Source: Ligustrum vulgare
Lineage: Eukaryota > Streptophyta > Magnoliopsida > Lamiales > Oleaceae
Direction of reading: 5' to 3'
Assembly: GCA_963555705.1 (NCBI GenBank)
Contig: OY743177.1
Span: 53,886,096-53,950,095, forward strand
Length of the DNA stretch: 64,000 nucleotides
Below, piece after piece: positions 34,085 through 46,502 of this stretch (its first letter is position 1; every line of letters starts with the position of its first letter). The notes beneath the pieces were generated by a model. That model had not been told where the DNA came from. It did not search any database and was given only the letters and a program-made list of their open reading frames with translations. A program made the translations under genes and the position numbers.

Positions 34085-35250
34085 CTGGAGCCTTCACACT
34101 TTGATCGGGTTGCCTTCATCCATTACTGGTTATGCAAGTTCATCATTTGTGTTCCAAGTATCAAACCTTATATTGGCTACTTGCTCATTTATAATGAGCT
34201 TGTGAACTTTTGCTCGTTTTTGTTGGCCACGCTTTATAGAGGTATGGCCACTCTTCAAAACTAACTTAAATCTTCTGTCACACCTAATGACTTAGGGCCT
34301 CTCTGGCTTGTCCAATTATTGCATATTTTTACTTTTTTGGCGCCCATCAAATGATCACTCTCCCAGCTAGTTATGAACTTGTACTTAATCGACTTGCCCA
34401 TATAACACAGCCAGCTATGGATAGTTTTACCTATTTTTATACACTTCAATCTCTACCTTCTTTCCTTCCTTTCAAAGTACATCGAGTTTCTTCACATGTC
34501 CAACCTCACCAAACTCCCAAAGAAATAGAAGTTGCTTCGCCCATTTGGGCTCAATTTTGGTTGGACAAGAAACTTTCCATGACTTAATTACCGAAACTAA
34601 TACTAAGGAAGGGGTTGAAATTTACACTCCCCGATTCTTTGCCCACCAATTTGGGCTTGGCCAATTCCCCCATGTTATTCAAAAAATCTTAGGGATTGTT
34701 TTCATGTCCTCTCCCATGCCGATTCAAAGGTATAAAAAGCTAGAACAAGTCCTTATTAACTGGTTTTTCTTGGATCCCATTCAATCCTACTTCTGCCACA
34801 CATCCTATTTTTGGTAAGTTCTTGGAAAATATTAAAAATAAGACTTTTTCCACATGTGTTCATCGAATTTTCCATACTTTTGACTCCAGTTCCTTAACCT
34901 CGTCCAAATCTCCTAAATTTTCCCATTCCAAAATCACATTCAGCTCTAAGAAGGATGTGAAGTCTTCTACCTCACTCACAATTTGGGATGACCCAAAAGA
35001 GACATCTAGTAAGAAACGGCCAACCACAAATCTGGCCAATGACTCAGATGATGATGATGATGATGTTGTTAAGGATGTTACCCCTTTATCAAGAAAAAAG
35101 TTACTTACATTTTACGTAGTTATTTTTTTGGGACACTTACCTGCCATATTAACTTTATGTTTTTCCATTTCATATATCTTCTCTGCCTTCTCCTTCTACT
35201 GTAACCCAATCACGGCTTTCTATCTCTAAACATCCCACCGTTCTTCCAAC
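34085..35250 (+). pseudogene. Decayed plant-mobile-domain-like protein
   Basis: Plus-strand sequence is protein-like across changing frames. At about 34085-34330 it reads SLEPSHFDRVAFIHYWLCKF, then ELVNFCSFLLATLYRGM and GPLWLVQL. These match in style the plant mobile domain (PMD, aminotransferase-like), a protein found free and in Gypsy and MULE elements in angiosperms, with 'AFLxxWLxxFV', 'LAxxLYRxL' and 'GPxWxLQLWL' blocks. A Ser-rich linker and an Asp run (about 35046-35064, poly-GAT) follow at 34860-35100. Stops and frameshifts break it repeatedly. The identification rests on memory of the pattern; another TE-borne gene is possible. Confidence 0.45.
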
Positions 35251-38200
35251 ACAAGGCCTCCAAGTCTAAGATTCTTCAGACATCCCAATAATTGAAGAAT
35301 CATAATCCCAGGATGAGAGTTTTGCTTTGGTGGCTTATGATAAGTGTGCTTTACAAACTTATTTTAGTTCTTAAATTGATATTTTAATTGACAAATTGAG
35401 CGAATTTCTACTTATAAATTGTGTTTATCATATACAAAGTACATTTAGATACAAACTCAATTGGGAAGAAAATGGACAAGATTGAAGAGAAACTGAGCTA
35501 AAAGAAGAGTAATTTTGATATCCAGTGACCTAACTAAAAGAAATCAAAACTTTGAGGATTGAATTGCAACGTCCTGAAAAGATGGAGGACCTGCACTACA
35601 AATATCTCAGGGGTTTTTTTGTAATGAAATTCAAAATGTGGGAACTAAATTGAAGAAGGGACTTTGCTACAAAAGTTCACAAAATCGGATCACAAGGGTG
35701 GAACCACGTGGTTGCACAATTCGAACCACGCAATCACAACACTTGAGCGAAGCCAACCGGTAGCCTTTTCCTTCGCCCACGCGATCACGTGGTCCATCTT
35801 TCAGCCTAGATGAAATTTTATTTCTGTTTTATTTTTATTTTGCTTAGGGTCTTTTTAGCTCATTTGGGGGGCATCTTTTGGGATCTTTTTAGGTCTAACT
35901 TTTCTGAGTATTTATCCTCCCGCTTCTCCCCTTCACATCAGACTTTTTCTCTCCCAAAAATCCTTAACCACCCTTTAGTTTTTCTTGTTTATTTTTTTTA
36001 TTCTTCTTCTTGTTTTTAGTTAGTTTTTGATTTCAAGTATCTAGCATTCATTGGAGCAAAGAAGTAAGAATAGAGGAATGTGTAGCTTAACTTGAAAGAC
36101 TTTGAAGTCCTAATTTTTAGTTATTAAACACACGATAACGCATATACCAGAGGTGCATCCTACTCTATCCTCTCATATTAGGAAAATATCCTCTCAATAC
36201 TCTAACTTCACTTATGTTAAGTTATTGAAGTGTCAAGATTCAATTAAAGAGGTTAATAATCCTATTGAGTAGTGATTTTTGTATAAAGTTTTCGGTGGGT
36301 CACTGACTTTTACAAATTTTCTCCGTTAATCACTGAACTTTATAATATATAACTTCAATCATCACTCAATCAACCGTTGTCATACTGTATAATCCCATAA
36401 CAACTTCATGAATTAACATTCAATTATTTGGCACTCAATATGTAACCGCATAACAACTTCACTCAATTTTATTCAACTGCTATTCCTTTTTTTTTACTTT
36501 TTCCAAAGAATTACATTTGTGATCTCCAACATACTATTAAGTGACAAATTGATACCAAACTTTTATTATAATTGCTAAATTAGTCCTTAAAAAACAAAAA
36601 CAAAACAAAAAAAAAAAGTGTAAATCGATGTTAAATCATCACGTCGCTCACTAATAGTTTCAATAAGAGTCGCGTTTCCCATTTTGTGGAGATACAGTTC
36701 TTACAATAATTATTTAATGTCCACAGTGGACATTTGTTACGGTACCCAATGTGTATGAAATATTGACATGTGTCCCTATTTAAATGTGTTTGAGACATCC
36801 ATGGACATTATATTATCATTTCTCACATTCTTATTCTTGATTTTGAAACTATAATTAAAAATTAAAGATCATTTCAGAGAATAGGTTCTAGGCTACACGA
36901 GATATTAGAAGTCATCCCTTTTCCTTATCTGGAGTGCATCAGTAGTTGAGTGTTTCATATTAAACTAATATGTATTAATTAATGCAGATTACAACATAAT
37001 AATTTCTTTATTGAAGAATATCAAGTTATCGTCAATTACAAGTATTGTAGTCTTCATCAAACTTTGGTGGGTTACAATGTAACATTCTATTAGGTTGTAC
37101 CAACTAATCTTTAGGCCTTTTAAAAAATAAAAAAAAAATAAAAAAAAAATCTACCCTTAAATCTCGTCTTTATTCTCGGTCATTTACAATATAATTTTTA
37201 TAAAGGCATTAAATATGACTATATTTTTATTGTATATTTGTTCCGGTAGATTTCAGAAAGAAGTATATGTGAAATGTTTGTTCATTATTTTTTTAATACA
37301 CTTAACATTTTATTATGATTTTGGACTTGTTTATTTATGAGTACATCCTAGAAGTTGAGAGGTCGACCTAAGTTCTGTTTCCATTTTTTTCTTCTTCAAG
37401 AACACGTTAATTGAAAACTTTCGTTAAGCACAAAATGCACATAAACATTACATTTTAATTAAAAGAAAACAGCTAAGAATAATACCTTAAATATACGTTT
37501 GTAAATTGTAAAAAAGGTTCTAAAGTGTAAAGATACGTGGATTATTGGGGGTTCTTGGAATAATCGATGCAAAGAGTCAGAATGGTGTTATAGCTTTCTT
37601 TTAAGGATAAAAAACAAAAGAATATTCCTATACACATAACTACTTAACTTACATATTAATTAATAGTAAAACAAGTAAGAGAGAGAAGAAATTAAAATAT
37701 CCTCTTTAAACCTCTAAAAATACAACTCCTTTCAAATAAATAAAAAATACAACTCTTTTCTCCTACATGTGGCGGTTACATCTTTTTGTACCCGCTACAC
37801 TCACATCTGGTTGGCCCAACACACAGGTGGGGCTCACCAGTTCTGCCTCTGACGAGCACATAAGGTCATGTCCATCAAGGGCAGGGGAAAATTTTCATCT
37901 AAAAATATGAGTTACCATATGACAATCAAACTTATAACAATTAAAAGTGGCTGCAAGAATTAACAAATATTTGTTGCATTGGCAAAGAAATAATGAAAAT
38001 TGAAGTTTTGTGGACAAACCCATAAATCATAATAGCACTTTGATTTGAATCGAATAACAATAAATTCTTGTCAATTTGTTAATGGCGTCCCATACCCCAT
38101 CACATGGACTGGGCATCTCATAATTAAATCAACAAATGGGAAGGGAATAGCATTGATTGAATGAGACTTCATTTTATGTTAAGGTCCCACTCACATGCAA

Positions 38201-39036
38201 AGGCTCATTAGTCATCACCTTCCATTTTTCCAATGTCACATTCCAACTAGCCAACATCCTTCACAAGATAATATTGACATCTTTCTTTGATAATAAAAAA
38301 AATAAAAAATCTATTTATTGTGTTATTTAATATTATTGAATTTTGCATATTAAACATGTATTATTGATATTGCTTATGAAAAAAGGCATGCCTTACAATT
38401 GTTAAAAAAAAAAATTGTTTAAAAACATGCTTTTTTATGTTTTCGGGGTAAAATATGTGATTGGAAAGTAGAGAGAAAAAATATGTATGGTTTAAAAGTT
38501 GTTTGGAGAATTGTGTAGAAAAAAACTTGTTTTTAAACAAGTTTGCCAAACAGTGGCTAAAATCTCCACAAATACTGTATAACCGAACATAAGATTGCAT
38601 TCATAGATGAGTTACACAACAATAGAAAATTGAGGAGGTTGCAGTGAGAATGATTATCACTCGAAACTCGATAATAATGGGCATTGGTCACTAGAGGTCT
38701 TCTAGCTTCTTTTGGATGTTACCAAGCTTAATGAAAGTTTTTCGAGCTTACAAACGGATGACTCGATGTCTTGATCATATGCACTCAAGTGAATCCTTCC
38801 TGATCGAAAATTGATTGATTACATTTTTTTAACCCGTACACAAACAATTACTCTTATTTCGAAATTCATCTGAAAAATTATTTTTTCTTTAAAGAAGTTT
38901 ATTTAGCTTTCGATACACACTTATAAAATATTAAAATACATTGATGAATAACAGGGCTATTGCTTAAAGTAATTATTTAAGATTCAAGCCCCTATTTGAT
39001 TTTCATTATTTCAAAATCATGATTCTCTCTCTCTAG
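35251..39036. other. Non-coding stretch with scattered repeats
   Basis: I see no gene. 35690-35800 is GC-richer, with ACCACGTGGTT and GCGATCACGTGG boxes that include G-box palindromes. 38393-38560 is a short insert with inverted ends (TTGTTTAAAAACATG and CTTGTTTTTAAACAAG). 37760-38260 is less AT-rich and could be an old gene flank, but no frame supports it. Confidence 0.4.
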
Positions 39037-39425
39037 ATAAGAACCGATAGGAGGCTGTATATTTTTATCTTATTTCAAAAAGATTCATTTACAGAGTGAA
39101 TAGGACCATATATTTATACAAAAATAAATATGCATACACAACCTATACAAAATACATTTCATGCTATATCTTCCCTCAGATTTGTAACAATACTGTTGAT
39201 ATAGTCAGGGAATAATGGCGAGAAATCTGGTGTATGAACCTTCTGGAATAGTAAAGAGTCTGGCCCACCTTCTGGACAAGTAAACGGGCCAGTCCAAAAC
39301 AGATAAGTGATCCAATATTTTGTAGAGTTGTGTTTTGGGCAATCCACGTTGTATCAACCAGAATTTATTCTTCAATTTCTTTTGCTTTTGTAATTTATTC
39401 TTCTCCGACACTTCTTTCATCTTCA
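39037..39425 (-). repeat. 3' LTR of the minus-strand Copia element
   Basis: Read on the minus strand it starts TGAAGATGAAAG after the polypurine tract and ends near GGTTCTTATC. The first 130 or so plus-strand bases match 44088-44218. Confidence 0.75.
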
Positions 39426-39439
39426 ACTCCTCCCCTCAA

Positions 39440-41352
39440 GCTGGAGATAGCTTCAGTTGCTCCAAGCTTGCTACGTAGGTATAAGTGTCTAGAGTTTGCT
39501 AGGGGTTTTGTGAGAATGTCTGCTATCTGGTCAGTGGTAGGAACATAGCATATCTCCAATTGCTTTGCCAAAACTCTGTCACGAACAAAATGCACATCGA
39601 GTTCGATGTGTTTGGTTTGTGTTTGATACACTGGGTTAGAAGCCAAAGCACTCCCCCAAGTTATCACACCAAATTCTAGGAGTTTCAATCTGATTTGTGT
39701 TAAGTTCCTGTAGAAGGGATTGTGTCCAAATGATTTCTGCGGTGATATTTGCTAAGGTTCTGTACTCGACTTCTGTGCTTGACCTTCCGACCACTTGTTG
39801 TTTTTTAGAACACCATGACACCAAATTTTCTCCTATGTAAACACAGTACCCAACGATGGACCTTCTATCATCTGGACATGCTGCCCAGTCGGCATCTCCA
39901 TATGTTGTTATGTTGAAATTTTGTGATTCCTGTATGATTAATCCCAAGTCAAGTGTTCCTTTGATGTATCCAAAAATCTTTTTTTTAAGTAAACCCCAAT
40001 GTGTCAGTTGGATTTTGCAGATACTGACTTGCTCTGTTCACAGCAAAATTGATGTCTGACCTTGTGAGAGTTAAATATTGGAGTGCTCCTACTGCACTCC
40101 TGAATTGAGTTGAATTCTTCAGGTTTAGACCATCTGTTACTCGACTTCTGTGCTTGATCTTGCAACCACTTGCTATTTTTCAGAACACCACAACACCAAA
40201 TTTTCTCCTATGTAAACACAGTACCCAACGATGGACCTTCTATCATCTGGACATGCTGCCCAGTCAACATCTCTATATATTGTGATGTTGAAATTTTGTG
40301 ATTCCTGTATGATTAATCCCAAGTCAAGTGTTCCTTTGATGTAAACCCCAATGTGTGTCAGTTGGATTTTGCAGATACTGACTTGCTCTGTTCACAACAG
40401 AATTGATGTCTGACCTTGTGAGAGAAATATTGGAGTGCTCCTACTGCACTCCTTAATTGAGTTGGATTCTTCAGATTTAGACCATCTGTTTTGGATACTA
40501 ATTTTCCAGCCGCCATAAGTGTAACACTAGATTTCAGATTATCAAACCCAAACTTCTTGAGAATATCTGATGCATACCTTTTTTATGAATATGTAATCCT
40601 ATTTCATCTCTGTAAAACTGAATTCCTAGGAATTTTTTCAAACTTCCCATATCCTTTAATGCAAAGGATGTGTTCAGTTTGTCTATTAGCCTCTGTATCC
40701 TTTCCTTGCAGCTTCCTGTTAGTATAATGTCATTGGCATATACTAATAGATATATATCATGTCATTCTGATACTTGATAAAACATTGAGCTATCAGCCCT
40801 AGACTGTTTAAGATCCCACTCCAGCAATGTATTTTTGAGTGTAAGCTCTGGGGGCTTGTTTAAGCCCATAGATCGCCTTGTTGAGTTTACATACAGATGA
40901 TGGTTTTTCTTGATCTGTAAACCCATAAGGTTGTTCCATATATACCTTCTCTTCAAGCTTTCCATTGAGGAAAGCATTGTTGATGTCTATCTGTCGAATT
41001 TCCCATCTTTTAGACACAGCTATAGTAAGAATGATCTTTAGAGTTGGTACCTTTGCTACTGAATTGAATGTTTCATAGTAGTCAACACTTGGAGTTAGTG
41101 AGAAGCCCTTCGCCACCAATCTTACTTTTTGTCTCTGAATTTTCCGGTGTTGTCAAACTTCAGATTGTATAGCCATTTGCATCCAACCACTTTCATGTTA
41201 GGTTCAAAGGGAGTTAAAACCCAAGTTTGATTTTTGATCAATGCATCATATTCTTCCTTCATAGCTTTGCACCATTTCTTACTTTTTAAGGCCCCATTCA
41301 CATTCACTGGTTCCATATCATCTGGAGACTCTGAAACTGTAGTTGCATACAC
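39440..41352 (-). pseudogene. Copia reverse transcriptase and RNase H, mutated, with internal duplication
   Basis: RT blocks are visible: ALKSKKWCKAMKEEYDALIK and VGCKWLYNLKF (41122-41352), then FSLTPSVDYYETF, RQIDINNAFLNGKLEEKVYM and YGLKQAPRA (40808-41119). The catalytic YVDD appears as YAND at about 40725-40740, losing one metal-binding Asp. RNase H (39440-39950) shows TTYGDADWAACPDDRRS, SWCSKKQQVVGRSSTEVEY, KHIELDVHFVRDRV and ADILTKPL. The segment 39764-40138 is repeated in tandem as 40139-40490. The RT and RNase H pieces lie in different frames. Confidence 0.85.
39764..40490 (-). repeat. Tandem duplication inside the Copia RNase H region
   Basis: Copy 1 (39764-40138) and copy 2 (40139-40490) align end to end, sharing blocks such as AACACAGTACCCAACGATGG. 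They differ by scattered substitutions and an indel of about 23 bases. The duplication is local to this element's pol gene. Confidence 0.9.
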
Positions 41353-41987
41353 TTTTGGTTAAAAAAATCCTGCTTTAACCCTAGTTAACATAGGATGTCC
41401 AGATGCTTTTGTGGCTTAGTCATCATTTGAGATATGAACTTGAATTCCTTCTTCAGTATCATTTTGCTATGTCTCACCCTCTGATTGTATTTCCCCATTC
41501 AGTTCTTCATCAAATTCTGTTACATTTCTACCTTCCTGGATTTCAATAGATGGGCTTTGTGCAGGCTCATCCTTGTGATGTATTATATCAACTAAGTCTG
41601 GTGTTATTTTGTGAGGAGTAAGTTCAAATGGTAGTTGATATTGATAGAAGTATTTTCAGATTGATGAGTTTTGTTGAGGAATCCTTCTTTGAAGGGGAAT
41701 GAGTTTTCATTGAAGACAACATGCCTACATATATAGATTCTCCCATTAGAATTTCAGCACTTGAAACCTTTGTGGGATATACTAGGTCCTAAGTTTACAC
41801 ATTTCTGGGTGTGAAAGTCAAATTTATGCTTTTGGTATGGTCTTAAGCATGGATAACACTCACATCTGAACACTTTAAGTGATTGATAGTCAACAGTATT
41901 CTTGAAAAGGAGTTCAAAGGGTGTTTTGTGTTGTAGTAGTGGAGTTGGTAGTCTATTTATGAGGTAAGTAGGGGTTAGAAAAGCTTC

Positions 41988-43040
41988 TCACCAATTGAAA
42001 AGTGGCACGTGTGCTTGGGCTAGTAAGGTGAGTCCAGTTTCAGTTATGTGCATGTGCTTCCTCTCAACCCTCCCATTTTGAACTGATGTGTAAGGGCAAG
42101 AATACCTCATTTCAATTCCAGACTCACAAGCAAGTTTTTTTAGACTTTTATATTCTCCCCCCATGTCTGATTGAATGATGTTTATCTTTCTTTCAAATTG
42201 ATTCTCAACCACTCTTTTAAAGTGTGTAAAGTAATGTTAGACTACATATTTGTGTTTTAAGGGGTAAATCCAAGTGTATCTTGTATGATCATGCACAAAG
42301 ATTACATAGTACTTAAATCCTGATGTAGAATTAATAGGTGTTGGTCCCAAACATCAGTGTAGATTAGTTTGAGAGGCATTTTAGCAAGAGATGTAGATAG
42401 TTTAAATGGTAATGCATGAGATTTGCCCAATTGACAAGCTTCACAGAAAGGTAGTTTGTTATTATTGATAGATTTGAACTTATTACAAGTTTTTAATATA
42501 TGTTGCACTACAGTGGCAGGAGGATGTCCCAGCCTTCTGTGCCAGATTTTCAACTCAGGTTCTAAGACTTTTTCTGCAGCAGATTTGATAGGCTGATTCA
42601 AAGTGGTGTTGAGAAGAGTATGAGATATGTTGGGCTGCTGATTGTTGACAGGACTTGATTTTGAAGGCCTTGGATTGTGAGTTGGTAGACTTAGTTGATA
42701 TAATCTACCTTTAAGTTTCCTTTGCACTAGAGCCTTCCTTGTTGATAAATCATTCACAACACAATTATTAGGGAAAAATTCAATAGAAACATCATTATCA
42801 GCAATCAATTTAGAGACACTTATAAGATTTTTCTTGATTCGAGGAACATGTAGCAATTTTTTCAAAACAATAGTTTTATCAAATTCAACATCAAAGCTTC
42901 TTGAGCCAATATGAGAAATGTGCAATGAAGTACCATTACCTACAACCATTCTTTCCTTACCTCCAAACTCCTTTGCCCTCTGCAACATTAGATTTATTAG
43001 TAGTAACATGATGACTGGCTCTTGAGTCGACATTCCAGGC
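41988..43040 (-). pseudogene. Copia protease end and integrase
   Basis: The protease motif is at about 43025-43040: DSRASHHVT, in which the catalytic D-S-G has become D-S-R. The GAG-pre-integrase region and the HHCC zinc site follow (IWHRRLGHPPATVVQH and FCEACQLGKSHALPF, about 42400-42570). The catalytic core shows LIYTDVW (42330-42350), IIQSDMGGEYKSL (42130-42170) and PYTSVQNGRVERKH (42055-42095), the Asp, Asp and Glu of the DDE triad. Frame is lost between 42302 and 42212, and after 41988. Confidence 0.8.
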
Positions 43041-43084
43041 TTACATAACTCAGGCTTACAATGTAGGCAGTAGGTTGAGGAGTA

Positions 43085-44063
43085 ATATGTGAGTTATTGT
43101 TCTGATCATGTGGTCTATTTCCCATAAATTTCTCATCGTCTCTGTTGAAGCACCATGCAGCAGAGTGATTATTCATGCCACAGATCTAGCAAGGATTTCT
43201 AGTTTCAGTAGTCCTTCCAAACCTCCCTCTGCCTCTTGCTCTGCCCTTGAAATTTTGGCCTCTTCCACCTCTGTTTGTTCTTCCATGATAATAATTAGAG
43301 TTATGTGAACTTCCTTTGTTGAGTTTATTGAACCAAAGTTGTTTCTAATTTGACTAAGGTATTCCAGCCGACTTTCAAAAGTCATGAGTGTGGAAGATAA
43401 CTCATACCAACTTATTTGCTTGCTGTTCAATTGCACCACAATGGGCGTATATTCTTCATCCAGGCTTGCCAGGACTTGAGTTACCAAGTCTGTATTCTCC
43501 ACCTTCTTTCCTGCAATTTCCAAATTATCCACCAACTGTTTGACATTGTTGAGATATTGATCGATCGACATAGCCCCTTTTCTAAGTCATTGCAATTCTA
43601 AAGTGAGAAAGGTCACTCTCGACCTGTTTAGTATCCCATAATTTTCATTTATGGCTTTCCCTAGTTCACTTGAACTTTTGAATCCCATTACACGCATCAC
43701 AATCTGTAGAGACATTGAAGAGTACAACCACCCCATTCAGAGTTGATCAATAGACATCCATCTTGAATATTATGGATTAGGAGATGTCTCCACTGTTACC
43801 CCAGTTTCAGTGGTTGTTTCAGTGCTGACGAACTTAGGAGGAGTTTCCTTACTACACAGCAGGTATTCTTCCAAGCCATTTCCTCGAACAATTGGTAGTA
43901 TAACATTTTTCCATAGTAGGAAATTATCTTTGTCTAACTTAACAGATGCAGCTTGGTTAAATTCATCCCAAATGGGGAAGGGTTGTTCACAAGAGCTGGG
44001 ACTAGAATTGTTAAGCTGGAGTTTGTGCTGGGGAATTGGTTGATGGGATTTGTATTTGCCATT
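43085..44063 (-). pseudogene. Copia Gag, frame broken
   Basis: The start codon at 44063 follows the PBS-like site by 12 bases. In a second frame the Copia Gag opening VKLDKDNFLLWKNVILPIV is seen at about 43893-43950. The middle, LNSKQISWYELSSTLMTFE, lies at about 43375-43430 within an open piece (43173-43571). The zinc knuckle (about 43145-43195) keeps C-x2-C-x4-H-x4-C spacing, but its second position is a TAG stop. A frameshift follows about 100 bases into the gene. Confidence 0.8.
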
Positions 44064-44218
44064 TTTGATACTATCTCTAATACCAAGATAAGAACCGAGA
44101 GGAGGCTGTATATTTTTGTCTTATTTCAAAAAGATTCATTTACGGAGTGACTCCGACCATCTATTTATACAAAAATAAATACACATACACAGCCTATACA
44201 AAATACATCTCATGCTAT

Positions 44219-44632
44219 TTATACAAAAATAAATATACATTTCAGCCTCAATGCGCTTGTAAGCCTCACTAAAAACCGAAAATTTAGTAAAAAAATTATA
44301 AGATAACATAAAAACATCTTATTTCAAAAAAATTGTAAGATAATATAAAAATAGCCTAAAATAGAAGTATAAAACCAAACATAAACATAAACATAAACAT
44401 AAACATCAAGCATTTAATTAAAACATACATTACGTGGTCAAATTGTCGATTTCATTACTTCAAATTCATTGTTGGGACTAAGAGAGGGAGAGAGAACATG
44501 ATGAGTAGACTGCAAGTGAGATGCATATATAATAAAGTTTACATATAGGTAATCTATTATTTTTTAAATTTTGATAACAATTAATCAATGCATAAATAAT
44601 GTCTATAAAAAGTTTTGAATGATGATAATGAA
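44219..44632. other. Non-coding spacer
   Basis: Nothing coding. A short (ACATAA)n repeat is at about 44381-44404. Confidence 0.4.
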
Positions 44633-45288
44633 TAGGGATGGAAAAAAATCCGACCCGAACCCGCCCCTAATGGGGCGAACATAATCCGCGAGGCGGGTTT
44701 GGGATGGAAATTGAAAACCCGCCCCCAGAGTTCTGGTCGGGTTTGGGTCGGGTCCAACCCGACCCGCTATAATATAAAATTAAAAAAAAAAATTGGAACT
44801 CGTTATTTAATTCAAGACACTGTATAAGTTAATCATTAAACTAGAAGAATGAACATAAAGTCATTTATCACTTGGAAGTCGTCATTTAATTTATAAAGCA
44901 TGACTTATTTATTTATGATAAAAAATAAAAAACTTACCAACTAAGGTAGTTGTTGAGCAACTCAATCGCTGCATTCATTTTTTTATTTTTTTTTTGGCAT
45001 TTCATTCTTGTTAACTAAATTGAAAATGGATCCAAGAATTAAAACTCATCAAAAAATTATCATTAGAATACATAACGATAGAGGGGAAAGAGAAGAGAAG
45101 AGAAAAAAAAAATCCGGGTCGCAAACGGGTCGGCAAAAGAACCCGACCCGCCCCGAGAAAAACCCGAACACGACCCGCCCGTATCTAGCGGGTTCGCGGG
45201 GCGTGTATGGGGCAGGTAATGAGTTCGCGGGGTGGGACGCAGAATGGCCTACCCGACCAGAACCGAACTCAACCCGTTGCCATCACTA
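44633..45288. mobile_element. hAT-type MITE (656 bp)
   Basis: It starts TAGGGATGG and ends with CCGTTGCCATCACTA. It is flanked by a perfect 8-bp duplication ATAATGAA (44625-44632, 45289-45296). Subterminal GC-rich arrays of GACCCG/CGGGTC boxes at both ends look like hAT transposase-binding sites. No coding capacity; the 45008-45289 open frame is a by-product. Confidence 0.85.
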
Positions 45289-46239
45289 ATAATGAAAGGA
45301 AATGGTTATGTATGTTTACAGACTTGACACTATGATAGGATAATAACAAGAATAAGAACGTGAAAAGTGGGGGTAGGGTGTGAGGTGCGAGACGTATGCC
45401 TTAACGACTGAGGTGTACTTTCCACCCAAAATAGCACTAAATTAGTGCCTCGAGGCGTAAGTTGTGCACCTCATGGTGAGGCTGGCCTTAAGGAGCATCT
45501 CCGCATCACCTTTTTAAACCATGATAAAAATGACCGAACATGACAAGAAGTATTTTCCATCAAAGATGGAAAATATTTTCTTGATTTGTATGGCCACATG
45601 GAAAATATTTTCCATAAAAAAAAAAAAAAGCAATCAAACACAAAAATTAGAAGATGGAAAATATTTACCAAGTTTCAAGGCAAATAATTGCCTATCAACA
45701 AACACACCCTAATTTATTGCTTTCAACAAATTTCATATGAAAGAGAAGATTTTGCATTGTACGCCTGGGAATATCTAGTCTATTTCTTTTTCATTATTCA
45801 TGAGTTAATTCACTTTTCATTAATTGACTACAGCAACTTGATTTCGATAACGTTATCCAAAGGTTTAGTCGAAAAAGCACATGTTTATTACCAGCAGTTC
45901 AAGTCACATTTAATGAAATGAGAGACAGTCATGCAAGAAACTTGTCCATTGTCGTGTACTGTACTGTAAATTGATCTTGTGGCGTACCCGGAAAATGTAA
46001 TTTGACCTTAATACAGACCCATTTATCAAAGTTTCTATAGAACAAAATTTTCGTACAGGGTAAAACTTAACTTTGATGACATTAGTCATCAAGAAATAAA
46101 TTATTGTCCACATTTTTAACATTGTATTCCCCTTCTATGAGTCGACACAAATCAACTTACCATAAAAAAAATGCGAAGAATAAAATACTCTTTCAATAGG
46201 ATTGTTAAAAATCTTGTGCAATGAGATTTAGGGACACAC
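45289..46239. repeat. Repeat-derived stretch downstream of the WEX gene
   Basis: 45360-45530 holds a repeat with GCCTCGAGGCG and TTTTTAAACCATG; a relative occurs in WEX intron 2 at about 49660-49770 (CTTTAAACCATG). 45540-45700 has four copies of the palindrome-like TGGAAAATATTTTCC. No gene is seen. Confidence 0.45.
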
Positions 46240-46457
46240 CTGATCTGCTATAATGGGTGCCTTAACCTGGAACTCCCATTGAGCAGGACCAAAGATTACA
46301 TTTCTCGTCTCTAACAATTGCAACCACCCAGAGCAAAATACAGCAGTTGCCATTGTGACAGAATCCAGTTCCTCCCTTCTCATATTGAGGGCAATTCTCT
46401 TACGAACATTTTCAATTCCTGGGTGCCTTTTAGTGGCTGCTACAGCGAGAATGTGAA
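46240..46457 (-). other. Exon-like open stretch of unknown identity, just downstream of the WEX stop
   Basis: On the minus strand 218 bp are bounded by an acceptor (CAG before 46457) and a donor (CAG|GTGTGT at 46240). One frame stays open for 72 codons, and the product looks like a normal globular protein (KRHPGIENVRKRIALNMRRE early, FGPAQWEFQVKAPIIADQ late). Base composition is close to that of the WEX exons. No continuing exon is visible to the left. It may be an alternative 3' exon of WEX, an exon of a broken neighbouring gene, or a captured fragment. I do not recognise the family. Confidence 0.45.
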
Positions 46458-46502
46458 CTGATAAGGATTTAGTGAGTACCAGTTCTGACTATATGATACT
46501 GA

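Larger units (their letters stand above)
39037..44218 (-). mobile_element. Decayed full-layout Copia retrotransposon
   Basis: On the minus strand the order is partial 5' LTR (44088-44218), PBS-like TTGGTATTAGAG (44075-44086), gag, protease, integrase, RT, RNase H, polypurine tract TTGAGGGGAGGAG (39426-39438) and 3' LTR (39037-39425). The 5' LTR matches the 3' LTR for only about 130 bp and is truncated beyond 44218. No target duplication is seen. All domains are broken by stops and frameshifts, and part of RNase H is duplicated. Confidence 0.88.
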
